DNA of 64,000 nt from CAZXYS01 sp964645005. Its GTDB lineage: Bacteria; Bacteroidota; Ignavibacteria; Kapaibacteriales; UBA2268. Made by a program: the position numbers and the translations under genes. Below the pieces are notes generated by a model. That model saw only the letters and a list, made by a program, of their open reading frames with translations. It was not told where the DNA came from and made no database searches. The stretch spans positions 69,072 through 133,071 of the forward strand of contig CAZXYS010000006.1 of assembly GCA_964645005.1 (NCBI GenBank), given 5' to 3'. Below, piece after piece: positions 8,960-15,864 of the stretch (position 1 is the first letter of the stretch; every line of letters starts with the position of its first letter).

Positions 8960-9270
8960 TACCAATGGTTGGCAGCGGTTAACGGTGAACGGCTAACGTT
9001 ATCTTTGTTCTGGGTGGGTGGTTTATACTTTTGTGAGTTGATATTTTGCTCGTACAGGTTACATCTCATTCCAACGCTCCAGCGTCCTTAACCGAACAAT
9101 ATCATTTACTTATAGTTATGATAGTTTTCAGAGTTAATATTCTGTTCGTACAGGTTAACGGAAAACGTTCCGGAACTGGCAGCCTCCGTCCAGGCATTTG
9201 TTACACCTGACTGAGACGAGCATAAGGGATAAAAGCAACTTTAACCTTTTACCTTTAACCGTTAACCTTG
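8960..9270. repeat. Gene-free stretch with TTAACC-rich repeats and a 27-bp direct repeat
   Basis: No credible gene was seen in 8831-9274. The stretch holds GTTAACGG/CCGTTAACC-type short palindromic words at about 8978-8998 and 9241-9270. It also holds an imperfect direct repeat of 27 bases (9035-9061 and 9131-9157, both ending TCGTACAGGTTA) at a 96-base period. The TTAACC words recur between sufB and sufC. Confidence 0.6.
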
Positions 9271-9274
9271 TTCC

Positions 9275-9463
9275 CTCATTACTAAATTCCGATTTAGTAA
9301 TGTCTTTTTCCGGCAAAGTTGTACTTTGCGGCGATAACGCGAGTTCATGGCGAAGTACAACTTCGCAAGAAACTGTGCTTTCCAAATCGGAATTTGGGAA
9401 GCAGGGAGCAGCAATGCGGAATTTGGGAAGCAGGGGTGTTAGTGAGGTATTTAGCAGGCAGGG
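9275..9463. repeat. Four-hairpin repeat element, copy 1
   Basis: Four consecutive stem-loops are visible. H1: CATTACTAAA (9277-9286) with TTTAGTAATG (9293-9302). H2: GCAAAGT (9313-9319) with ACTTTGC (9323-9329). H3: GCGAAGT (9350-9356) with ACTTCGC (9360-9366). H4: about 9377-9402, ending ATTTGGGAAGC. After H4 its right arm (CGGAATTTGGGAAGCAGGG) is repeated once at 9417-9436 and again in degenerate form at 9446-9463, where it runs into the 3' end of the nucleotidyltransferase gene. Confidence 0.85.
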
Positions 9464-9990
9464 TCAAAAATTTTTTTGATTAATTTAAATTTTTCAATTT
9501 GTCCTTCTGCTTCACTCCATCGTTCCACTTCCTGTACATCGACTACATTGTGTTGGGCAACCATCGTTGCCTGATCTAAGCTTTGCTGATCGTCCCAAAA
9601 GTAATACGCAGCTAATCTATCTTTAACACAATCAGTTGCTGATAACAGTCGTAAAAGACCGGTTGAAACTTTAATCTCATGAATATCTCTAACTATTTCT
9701 GATCCTATAGCAAGCGGACCGGAAGGAAATTCAACAAAAAAATCCGTTTCATTACTGATAAAATATCTATTTTTCTCTTTAAATCCTATATTTGCCATTA
9801 CTTTCTTTAATTCTTTTCTCGTAACTATACCTATTTCAATAAAATCAAGATCTTTTGACTGGTATTTGTTTTCAGTATAAATGCTAACACACGCGCCACC
9901 TGTAAGAACATTTTCAATGCCGTTAATTCTTAGATGTGAACTAATGAAAGCTGCTAATTCAATTAGACTCATATTAGAAATTTCTTTCAT
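9451..9990 (-). CDS. Nucleotidyltransferase-fold protein (toxin-like, AbiEii/MNT type)
   Basis: A 179-residue protein with the Pol-beta-type nucleotidyltransferase signature: GG at 31-32 after a hydrophobic strand (VLTGGACVS) and D47-x-D49 (KDLDFIE), plus a later strand with FFVEFP. Proteins of this layout (DUF6036/AbiEii-like) transfer nucleotides to RNA or protein targets and are often the toxin of a two-gene system. Its ATG overlaps the stop of the upstream winged-helix gene by 4 bases (ATGA), so the two are translationally coupled. The last five codons (FDPAC, stop) are encoded by the degenerate arm of the adjacent repeat, so the original 3' end may have been replaced. The substrate is unknown; the toxin role is inferred from context. 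Confidence 0.65.
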   Translation of the reverse strand: MKEISNMSLIELAAFISSHLRINGIENVLTGGACVSIYTENKYQSKDLDFIEIGIVTRKELKKVMANIGFKEKNRYFISNETDFFVEFPSGPLAIGSEIVRDIHEIKVSTGLLRLLSATDCVKDRLAAYYFWDDQQSLDQATMVAQHNVVDVQEVERWSEAEGQIEKFKLIKKIFDPAC

Positions 9991-10331
9991 AACGGCTTTC
10001 CCTTCCTTCTCGGGCGCTTTCTGACCATGAACAACCGTGTTTTTTCTTTTTCGGGCAGAAATTCTATAACTTTTTCGATAAAAGCCTGCAGTTGCTCTAA
10101 AAACGGGAAGCGGGGATTATAACTATAGATTCTGGTTTTACCCTGTTTTTTCGAAACAAAAATATTTCCTGCTTCCAATCTATCCAACTGATTCTGGATA
10201 GGACTCAGATCAGTTTTAAAAAAATCTGCGATCTCGCGCGCATAGCCTTCTCCGCGGGCGCTGATAAACATTAGAACCCGCTCACGATTGACCGATCCAA
10301 ACAATGATTCAAGCATTTTCGACCTCTCCAT
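9987..10331 (-). CDS. Winged-helix transcriptional regulator (antitoxin-like)
   Basis: A 114-residue ArsR-like winged helix: an N-terminal helix bundle, REIADFFKTDLSPIQNQLDRLEAGN as helix-turn-helix around 32-57, a wing with KKQGKTRIYSYNP, and a basic C-terminus (RKRPRRKGK). It overlaps the nucleotidyltransferase by 4 bases. A strong promoter and dyad operator sit directly upstream, overlapping the expected transcription start, which predicts autorepression. HTH plus nucleotidyltransferase pairs are a known toxin-antitoxin-like or phage-defence arrangement (AbiE and MNT families); which applies is not decided. The pair is enclosed by two copies of the four-hairpin repeat, consistent with acquisition as a module. 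Confidence 0.7.
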   Translation of the reverse strand: MERSKMLESLFGSVNRERVLMFISARGEGYAREIADFFKTDLSPIQNQLDRLEAGNIFVSKKQGKTRIYSYNPRFPFLEQLQAFIEKVIEFLPEKEKTRLFMVRKRPRRKGKPL

Positions 10332-10359
10332 TAGGTTATGTGACCTATTACTTAGGTCA
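10332..10359 (-). promoter_or_regulatory. Operator dyad before the HTH-nucleotidyltransferase pair
   Basis: TGACCTA (10341-10347) and TAGGTCA (10353-10359) form a perfect 7-bp inverted repeat with a 5-base spacer. A third half-site TAGGT lies at 10332-10336, next to the ATG. The dyad starts at the -10 box and covers the predicted start site, as expected for a repressor site. Confidence 0.6.
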
Positions 10360-10387
10360 ATATATGGAATTTCTATTATTTATTCAA
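10359..10387 (-). promoter_or_regulatory. Sigma-70-like promoter of the HTH-nucleotidyltransferase pair
   Basis: On the minus strand TTGAAT (10382-10387) and TATATT (10359-10364) are 17 bases apart, matching the vegetative consensus at 9 of 12 positions. The predicted start is about 28 bases before the gene, inside the operator dyad. Confidence 0.55.
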
Positions 10388-10406
10388 GTCTTAACCGAAG
10401 ATTTTT

Positions 10407-10620
10407 CCTCATTACTAAATTCCGATTTTGTAATGTCTTTTTCCGGTGAAGTTGAACTTTGCAAAGATAGCGCTATATCATGACGAAGCACAACTTCGCG
10501 GGAAACCGCGCTTCCCAAATCGGAATTTGGGAAGCAGTGGTGTTGGGGCGGAATTTGGGAAGCAGGGCTGTGGGGGCGGAATTTGGGAAGCAGGGGTCGG
10601 AGCTGTATTTGGGAAGCAGG
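10407..10620. repeat. Four-hairpin repeat element, copy 2
   Basis: Same order of hairpins as copy 1: CATTACTAAA/TTTTGTAATG, an AAAGTT-type stem region, GCGAAGT-type stem with ACTTCGC, and CTTCCCAAAT/ATTTGGGAAG. It is followed by a run of four H4 right arms (CGGAATTTGGGAAGCAG) at an exact 28-base period up to 10620. This is the copy with the longest tandem tail. 10621-10814 has no gene and is AT-rich. Confidence 0.85.
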
Positions 10621-10814
10621 ACAAAAATCATTAGCTATAATTCACAAAAGACCATAGCAATTATTTCTTTTTTTATAAATAATCCAAAAAAATAGCAAAA
10701 AAATTTGGTAGAGTCTTTTTTTTTTTAATTTGCAATTAGCCGGTCTTGCACAAATTTAAAAACGGCTTATTTTAAAAAATAAACAAAATTACTCACTAAT
10801 TTATGAGGTGCCTT

Positions 10815-11846
10815 ATGCGTAGAATTAACCTTATAGTAGCAGCAACGTTGTTATGCCTTTTAATATTAATTGGATATAATACGGCAAAATCTCAGCAACC
10901 ACCCTGTATGCAAAATTATTGGGGGTTAACTTATGAATCAGATACACTTCAGAGTTTCCCTTCTTTGTCAACCGGGATGCCTTATGATGTTCTGGTTAGT
11001 TACATTGCTGTTGACAGCGTTAGTAAGTATGCATCCGAGAATCAAATTGATGAATTTCTCGGAAGACAAACATACAACGATACCATACAATATTTAATGC
11101 GATTTTATTACAAAACAATGGATTACGATCCCATTTTATTCATGAAGAGTATGGATTATTGGAGTCAAGGGTATATCCATAGACCAATTCAGATTGAAGA
11201 CAAAGTTCTTAAGAGAATCCTTGATGTATCCTCTGATAAATATTTGCATCAAGCCTTATTAGCTTCTAGCTACATATTACATGTAGATGTAACAGATACG
11301 TTAAGAAGACCGGATCCTGCGGCTTCAGTTATGAAAACTGTTGCTATAGCTACATGTGAAGTGATCGATACGATAAAAGGTCAAGTATTGCCGCAATGCA
11401 AGGATATTAGTATACAAGGAGGTGAGGAAGTAAAAAATAACAAAGACACAATATTAAGTTTTCCTAATAATTGTTTACAATTTGAATATAGACTCGAATG
11501 GCACAGAGATCAAGAAGGCAGTGAAAAAATTATTGATGTTATTGATTCTACTGGCAAGAATCTAAGTCCAAGACTGGTAGATACTAATGATGTTCCATGG
11601 ATTAAAGCAAATAAAGAATACATAGTTTTTCTTTATAATAGTTGGATTTGTAAAGATACTTACTATCACTTTGCACCGGTGCCTTTTTTGGATAATTCAT
11701 TATCATTTGGGATGTATCCAATTGAGAACGGATATGTTCAAGACTTAGATAATGACTTTGGTTTGGGAACATCTGTGGAATTATCTCAATTCAAAGCCTA
11801 TCTTGAGTCAAAGATTCAAGAGATAATCCAATATGACGGTAATTGA
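10815..11846 (+). CDS. Secreted protein of unknown function
   Basis: A 343-residue protein beginning with a Sec signal peptide (RRINLIVAATLLCLLILIG, cleavage expected near SQQ). The ATG at 10815 is preferred to the one at 10803 because GAGGTG at 10805-10810 is well placed as its RBS. The mature part is mixed alpha/beta with several Cys (CMQNYW, ATCEVID, PQCKDI, NNCLQF, WICKD) that could form disulphides. No T9SS sorting domain or catalytic motif was recognised. A central stretch with CEVIDTIKGQV resembles domains that describe secreted cost/propagation modules only vaguely, so no function is offered. The matrixin-like protease gene follows 34 bases later, so the two are probably one operon, lying between repeat copies 2 and 3. 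Confidence 0.7.
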   Translation: MRRINLIVAATLLCLLILIGYNTAKSQQPPCMQNYWGLTYESDTLQSFPSLSTGMPYDVLVSYIAVDSVSKYASENQIDEFLGRQTYNDTIQYLMRFYYKTMDYDPILFMKSMDYWSQGYIHRPIQIEDKVLKRILDVSSDKYLHQALLASSYILHVDVTDTLRRPDPAASVMKTVAIATCEVIDTIKGQVLPQCKDISIQGGEEVKNNKDTILSFPNNCLQFEYRLEWHRDQEGSEKIIDVIDSTGKNLSPRLVDTNDVPWIKANKEYIVFLYNSWICKDTYYHFAPVPFLDNSLSFGMYPIENGYVQDLDNDFGLGTSVELSQFKAYLESKIQEIIQYDGN

Positions 11847-11880
11847 TATATACAAGTGACATAAATAGTGGAGTAATAAA

Positions 11881-13032
11881 ATGAAAATAATTAGAATATA
11901 CTTGTTAATAGCAATCATTACACTGTCATATTCATCAAACTATGTATATGGACAAGGAGATGATTGCGGAACTGTAACAAACTGCCCAAACAAAGAGTAT
12001 CCATTTACTGTTTGTGATGAAGATGATCCTACTCATCCAGGTGAATGGGAGTATTATTGTTCAACTACGCCGCATGATAATAGTCCGCCATTAAATCCTT
12101 ATTTCGTGTTTTTACCAATTTGTTATGATATAGATGAATCTATTGAACAAATTCCATCTGAAATAGAGATGACCGGAACGAGTGTAATTAAAGTATTTGA
12201 CAGGGATGAAGCTATAGAATCGTTGAATGAAGCTGGGGATATTTGGAATTGTTTGTGCGGAGAGGAAGATCGTGCTTGTCAATGCTCTATTAGAGTTAGA
12301 TTCACGTCAAACCCGCGTGAGTACAATGATCCCAGATTAGATGCAAGAACTACTTTAGGTTTTACCCGAATGTCATACTTTCCGTTTTTTTGTCAAGGAG
12401 CTTGTCAAAATATGGAAGTAGTACTAAATAATACTAGTGCCTTCAGGGATATGAGATCAGGATATCCACAAAATTCTTTCATTAATGAACAGATAATTGA
12501 AGATTACCAGCCCGCAGATATATTTTCTGATCTTGGCACTGATAACAATACATATAATTTTTTACATGTTATTGTTCATGAATTAGGTCATGTCTTAGGT
12601 CTGGATCATTATGATGAACATCCCTGTGGGGGAGATCCATCAAGTGGATTAATGAACAGTACTTTACCGGAAAATATATCTTACGCGGGTTTATCCATAG
12701 ACGATATCTGCATGTTCAAAAAAATTTACTGTCCCGACTTAGTTCCCGTCGAAGAGCGCATAATTAAAGAAGATACCGATGTTTACAACTATCCCAATCC
12801 AATAGAGGACGTCACAAGATTAACATTTACTGTTCCGCAAAAGGGCGCCAATGTAAAGATAATTGTTTACAATCAGCTTGGCAGGAAAGTGAGTGTTCCC
12901 GTTGAAAGGTTTTATACCGGCGGCAATTATGATGAACAAATTGATTTATCAGGACTGAGTTCGGGATTGTACTATTACACCGTGCAAATAGATAACAAGA
13001 CTAAGACTGGGAAAATGGTGGTAAGTAAATAA
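11881..13032 (+). CDS. Secreted matrixin-like zinc metalloprotease with T9SS sorting domain
   Basis: A 383-residue exported protease. Signal peptide at residues 1-25 (ends VYG). The metzincin zinc site HELGHVLGLDH is near residues 237-247 (HExxHxxGxxH), and a Met-turn candidate SSGLMNS follows about 15 residues later, both as in matrixins (M10). The N-terminal half is Cys-rich (DDCGTVTNC, CLCGEEDRACQC) and may be disulphide-bonded; no PRCGVPD-type cysteine switch was seen. The last ~80 residues are a T9SS type A sorting domain (NYPNPIEDVTRLTF, YNQLGRKV, LSSGLYYYTVQ), so the protein should cross the outer membrane and be attached or released at the surface. Likely cotranscribed with the upstream secreted protein. 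Lies inside the repeat-bounded block. Confidence 0.85.
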   Translation: MKIIRIYLLIAIITLSYSSNYVYGQGDDCGTVTNCPNKEYPFTVCDEDDPTHPGEWEYYCSTTPHDNSPPLNPYFVFLPICYDIDESIEQIPSEIEMTGTSVIKVFDRDEAIESLNEAGDIWNCLCGEEDRACQCSIRVRFTSNPREYNDPRLDARTTLGFTRMSYFPFFCQGACQNMEVVLNNTSAFRDMRSGYPQNSFINEQIIEDYQPADIFSDLGTDNNTYNFLHVIVHELGHVLGLDHYDEHPCGGDPSSGLMNSTLPENISYAGLSIDDICMFKKIYCPDLVPVEERIIKEDTDVYNYPNPIEDVTRLTFTVPQKGANVKIIVYNQLGRKVSVPVERFYTGGNYDEQIDLSGLSSGLYYYTVQIDNKTKTGKMVVSK

Positions 13033-13056
13033 GAAAATTTGATACCGATATAATCT

Positions 13057-13247
13057 CCTCATTACTAAATTCCGATTACCCACGCTCCTCATTACTAAAT
13101 TCCGATTTAGTAATGTCTTTTTCCGGCAAAGTTGCACTTTGCAAAGATAGCGTCATATCATGGCGAAGTATAACTTCGCGGGAAACTATGCTTCCCAAAT
13201 CGGAATTTGGGAAGCAGGGCTGTGGGGGCGGAATTTGGGAAGTAGGG
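13057..13247. repeat. Four-hairpin repeat element, copy 3
   Basis: A full element from 13088 (CATTACTAAA/TTTAGTAATG, GCAAAGT/ACTTTGC, CGAAGT/ACTTCG, CTTCCCAAAT/ATTTGGGAAG) with two right arms ending near 13247. It is preceded at 13057-13077 by an extra copy of the left half-arm CTCATTACTAAATTCCGAT, so duplication occurs on either flank. Same orientation as copies 1 and 2. Confidence 0.85.
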
Positions 13248-13257
13248 CTAATAATTC

Positions 13258-13290
13258 AGATGTGCCACACTTTCAAAGTGTGACACATCT
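13258..13290. repeat. Long hairpin downstream of the sufA-like gene
   Basis: AGATGTGCCACACTTT (13258-13273) pairs with AAAGTGTGACACATCT (13275-13290) with one mismatch. There is no T-tract on either strand, so it may be an interspersed palindrome rather than a terminator; it may still protect or end the suf transcript. Confidence 0.65.
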
Positions 13291-13298
13291 ACGAAACC

Positions 13299-13685
13299 TT
13301 AGCCCTGGCAGCCGCAGGTATTGAAGTTGTTCGGATTCTTGAAGACGAAACCGCTGCCCTGTGGACCTTCCGTGTAGTCCAGGGTTACGCCCATCAGGTA
13401 GAATACGCTCTTCGAATCGACGACGAGGTTTAAGTCCTTCACTTCGTACACTCTGTCGAAGTCGTTGATGTTCTCGTCGAAGCCGAGAGCGTAAGACATA
13501 CCCGAACAGCCGCCGCTCTGGCAGCCGATACGCAGGTAATGCTCTTCGGAAAGATTGTTCTCTTCGCGCACTTTATTTATCATGTCGATAGCCTTGTGGG
13601 AAACCTGGAATTCGTCGCCCTGCTCAGCGCCTACGATTTCGGTATCGACAATTTCCATTCCTACTTCTTGTGTTGCTTCAGCCAT
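13299..13685 (-). CDS. A-type Fe-S carrier (SufA/IscA/ErpA family)
   Basis: A 128-residue A-type carrier that receives Fe-S clusters from the SufBCD scaffold and passes them to apoproteins. The three conserved cysteines are present: one in GGCSGMSY near residue 60 and two in the C-terminal CGCQG. It carries about 25 extra acidic residues at the N-terminus relative to the core (core starts near EFQVSHKAID). It is the last gene of the leftward suf cluster, 44 bases after the ferredoxin reductase. An RBS-like AGGAGAGA precedes the ATG. SufA, ErpA or IscA cannot be told apart from the sequence alone. Confidence 0.93.
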   Translation of the reverse strand: MAEATQEVGMEIVDTEIVGAEQGDEFQVSHKAIDMINKVREENNLSEEHYLRIGCQSGGCSGMSYALGFDENINDFDRVYEVKDLNLVVDSKSVFYLMGVTLDYTEGPQGSGFVFKNPNNFNTCGCQG

Positions 13686-13729
13686 GGATCTCTCCTTTTT
13701 TAAAAATCAAAAATAACAATTAAAACTTA

Positions 13730-14842
13730 CTATTCATCATAGTCAACTACTACATCGTCTGTCAATGGGTGCGACTGGCAGGTCAATACGTATCCCTGCT
13801 CGATCTCGTCGTCTGTCAGAGCTTCCCGCTCATCCATGTATACTTTGCCCGACAGAAGTTTCGCCCTGCATGTAGAGCAGGCGCCCATCTGACAGCTAAA
13901 CGGCGGCTCGATACCTTCGCGCAGCGCCGCCTCGACTATCGTTTCGTCGGGTTCGACCTCGAATTCATCCTCGTCCGCGTAAAGAATTATCTTTACTTTT
14001 CGCGTTTTTAATTCCGGTTCAAGCTCTTCTTCCGGTGTTTCCACATTCTTACCCATATTCTTATTCTCCTCCTTATCCTCTAAAAGATCCTCTACCGGAA
14101 CAGTGAACGATTCCTTATGAATCTTATCCGTCGAAACGTTTAACTCGTCCAACGCTTTTTCGATTTCCCGCATCATGCCGCCGGGCCCGCAAAGGAAATA
14201 CTCACAGTTATCTTCATTGCCAATATACTTGTTAATAAACTGTATTGTCCTGGCTCTGTCGATCCTTCCTCTGTAACCAGCCCATTTATCTGACGGACGG
14301 CTCAATGTATGCACTATTTTCAATCTATCGCCGTACTTATCGGCAAGTTTGTCAAGCTCATGCCTGAAAATTATCTCATTTACGTTCCTGTTCAGGTAAA
14401 ATAATGTAACTTTACTCTTACTCTCAACCGCAAGAACTGTCTTCAGTATCGACATCAGCGGCGTTATACCGCTGCCGCCTGCAAACATTACGTAATGCCT
14501 GCTCAGATTCGGGTCGAGCTCTATCGTGAACTTCCCGAGCGGCGGTATAACTTCCAGTTCATCGCCCGGCTTGAGATTTTCATTGATATATTCCGAAACT
14601 GTGCCTTCTTCGGCTTTTTTAACCGTCACGGTCAGCTTCTCATTCAGCACCGGGCTGGAATTTATCGAATATACCCGCCGATAGGGCTGCCCGTCTATGT
14701 AAACTTTTAATGTCAGATATTGTCCATGTGCGTATTTAAAAGTTTCTTTAAGATCATCAGGTACATCAAAGCTGATGGACACTGCGTTTTTGGTTTCTTT
14801 TCTTACTTCGGATACTTTTAAATTGTGAAATTTAATAGCCAT
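13730..14842 (-). CDS. Ferredoxin-NAD(P)+ reductase-type flavoprotein with fused 2Fe-2S domain (PaaE-like)
   Basis: A 370-residue electron-transfer protein. FAD-binding barrel with RVYS near 56, NAD(P)-binding domain with GGSGITPLMSIL around 125, an acidic linker around 230-275, and a C-terminal plant-type 2Fe-2S ferredoxin with Cys near 316, 321, 324 and 354 (CQMGACSTC...LTCQ). This is the layout of PaaE and other phenol/CoA-oxygenase reductases. It lies within the suf cluster, which is unusual; no oxygenase genes are nearby. It may supply electrons for cluster assembly or persulphide reduction, an inference from position only. A 195-base gap with a palindromic repeat separates it from sufT, so it may also have its own promoter. 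Confidence 0.88.
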   Translation of the reverse strand: MAIKFHNLKVSEVRKETKNAVSISFDVPDDLKETFKYAHGQYLTLKVYIDGQPYRRVYSINSSPVLNEKLTVTVKKAEEGTVSEYINENLKPGDELEVIPPLGKFTIELDPNLSRHYVMFAGGSGITPLMSILKTVLAVESKSKVTLFYLNRNVNEIIFRHELDKLADKYGDRLKIVHTLSRPSDKWAGYRGRIDRARTIQFINKYIGNEDNCEYFLCGPGGMMREIEKALDELNVSTDKIHKESFTVPVEDLLEDKEENKNMGKNVETPEEELEPELKTRKVKIILYADEDEFEVEPDETIVEAALREGIEPPFSCQMGACSTCRAKLLSGKVYMDEREALTDDEIEQGYVLTCQSHPLTDDVVVDYDE

Positions 14843-14916
14843 TATTTATCTTCTTGTTCATTCCTTTTAATTGTTGTGTTAGTTTTTTTGAATTATAAAA
14901 ATTTAAACTCTTTGTT

Positions 14917-14991
14917 AACCACCCCTTAATCCCCTCCTTAAAAAGGAGGGGAATTTTTCCTTACCTTTATTCCCTGCTTTGTAAGGAGGGG
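14917..14991. repeat. Dispersed palindromic repeat, CCCCTCCTT family, copy 2
   Basis: AACCACCCC followed by CCCCTCCTT (14931-14939) and AAGGAGGGG (14943-14951), with a further TAAGGAGGGGAATTTTTTTT at about 14982-15000. It lies between sufT and the ferredoxin reductase gene, inside the suf cluster. Confidence 0.75.
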
Positions 14992-15037
14992 AATTTTTTT
15001 TACAGGTGCAATTTCCTGTCCTTGTTATGTTAATTCA

Positions 15038-15364
15038 TCACATGAATCCCAGTTCAAGCTTCGCTGCGTCGCTCATCATGCTCATGTCCCAGGGCGGATC
15101 GAATGTCATAATCGCTTTCACCTTTTCGACTTCTTCGAGTTCGTTTACCTTTTCCTCTACATTTTTGGGAATCATATCCGCTACAGGGCAGTTTGGCGCT
15201 GTGAGAGTCATTAAGATTACGACTTCGTTGTTCTCGGTAATATTCATGTCGTATATCAAGCCCAATTCCCAGATATTTACCGGGATTTCAGGATCGTAAA
15301 CTTCTTTCAGTTTCTCTTCAACTTTCTTTTCGAGTTCTTCCTTATTTATTGCTGCTTCAGCCAT
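15038..15364 (-). CDS. sufT: MIP18-family Fe-S assembly protein (SufT/DUF59)
   Basis: A 108-residue MIP18/DUF59 protein, the bacterial family that helps Fe-S maturation. The family core is visible: YDPEIPVNIWELGLIYD (residues 22-38), a strand pair, and APNCPVAD with the conserved Cys near 59, then a FDPPWDMSMMS tail. It lacks the extra N-terminal domain of longer SufT forms. It lies 31 bases after sufU in the suf operon, which fixes the role better than sequence does. A PaaD-like assignment is possible by homology but the context favours SufT. Confidence 0.9.
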   Translation of the reverse strand: MAEAAINKEELEKKVEEKLKEVYDPEIPVNIWELGLIYDMNITENNEVVILMTLTAPNCPVADMIPKNVEEKVNELEEVEKVKAIMTFDPPWDMSMMSDAAKLELGFM

Positions 15365-15395
15365 GATTAACCGAATTTATTATTCTACATTACAA

Positions 15396-15851
15396 TTAGT
15401 GCTCATCGTCGGGAATTTCCTGCTCTTCGCCGAGAGCTTCCAGCATAGTGTGCCAGGCAAGGCTGGCGCATTTTATACGCGCGGGGAATTCCCTTACGCC
15501 GTAAAAGACAGCAAGTTTGCCGAGATCTATTACATCCGGCTCTTCGTCGGTGCCGCCGGTTACGGCTTCGTGAAATTTTCTGAATAACTCTTTTGCTTCC
15601 TCGCGTGTTTTGCCTTTCAAAAGAGTGGTCATGATCGAAGCCGACGCCTGCGATATAGCGCAGCCCGACCCTGAAAACTTAACATCTTTGATTACATTGC
15701 CATCCATTTCAATATCAAGATCGATTTTATCGCCGCAGAGCGGATTAAAACCCTCCCCATGTTTATCGGCATGTTCCAGTTTGCCGAAATTTCTGGGGCT
15801 TTTATTATGATCTAGTATTGTCTGCTGATATAGTTCGTTTATCTGGCTCAT
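15396..15851 (-). CDS. sufU: Fe-S/sulphur-transfer protein SufU
   Basis: IscU-fold protein, 151 residues from the chosen start, accepting sulphur from SufS or carrying nascent clusters. The three Cys positions of the family are present (NPLCGD, GSGCAIS, RIKCASLAW). An insertion after GKTREEAKELF typical of SufU over IscU is present, and the LPPVK motif for HscA binding is absent, which supports SufU. The ATG at 15851 (MSQINELYQQ) is preferred to the one at 15875, which would overlap sufS by 11 bases and add an unconserved tail. It is 13 bases after the sufS stop. Confidence 0.93.
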   Translation of the reverse strand: MSQINELYQQTILDHNKSPRNFGKLEHADKHGEGFNPLCGDKIDLDIEMDGNVIKDVKFSGSGCAISQASASIMTTLLKGKTREEAKELFRKFHEAVTGGTDEEPDVIDLGKLAVFYGVREFPARIKCASLAWHTMLEALGEEQEIPDDEH

Positions 15852-15864
15852 CTTATAAACTTTT

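Noticed and set aside
10508..10620. Possible CRISPR array
   Set aside because: Repeats of about 18 bases with 9-11 base linkers and no spacers of normal length; no cas genes nearby. They are tandem copies of one hairpin arm.
9275..13250. Integron cassette array with attC sites
   Set aside because: The repeats have four successive hairpins and lack the paired R and L boxes with conserved GTT/AAC triplets; no integrase in the window.
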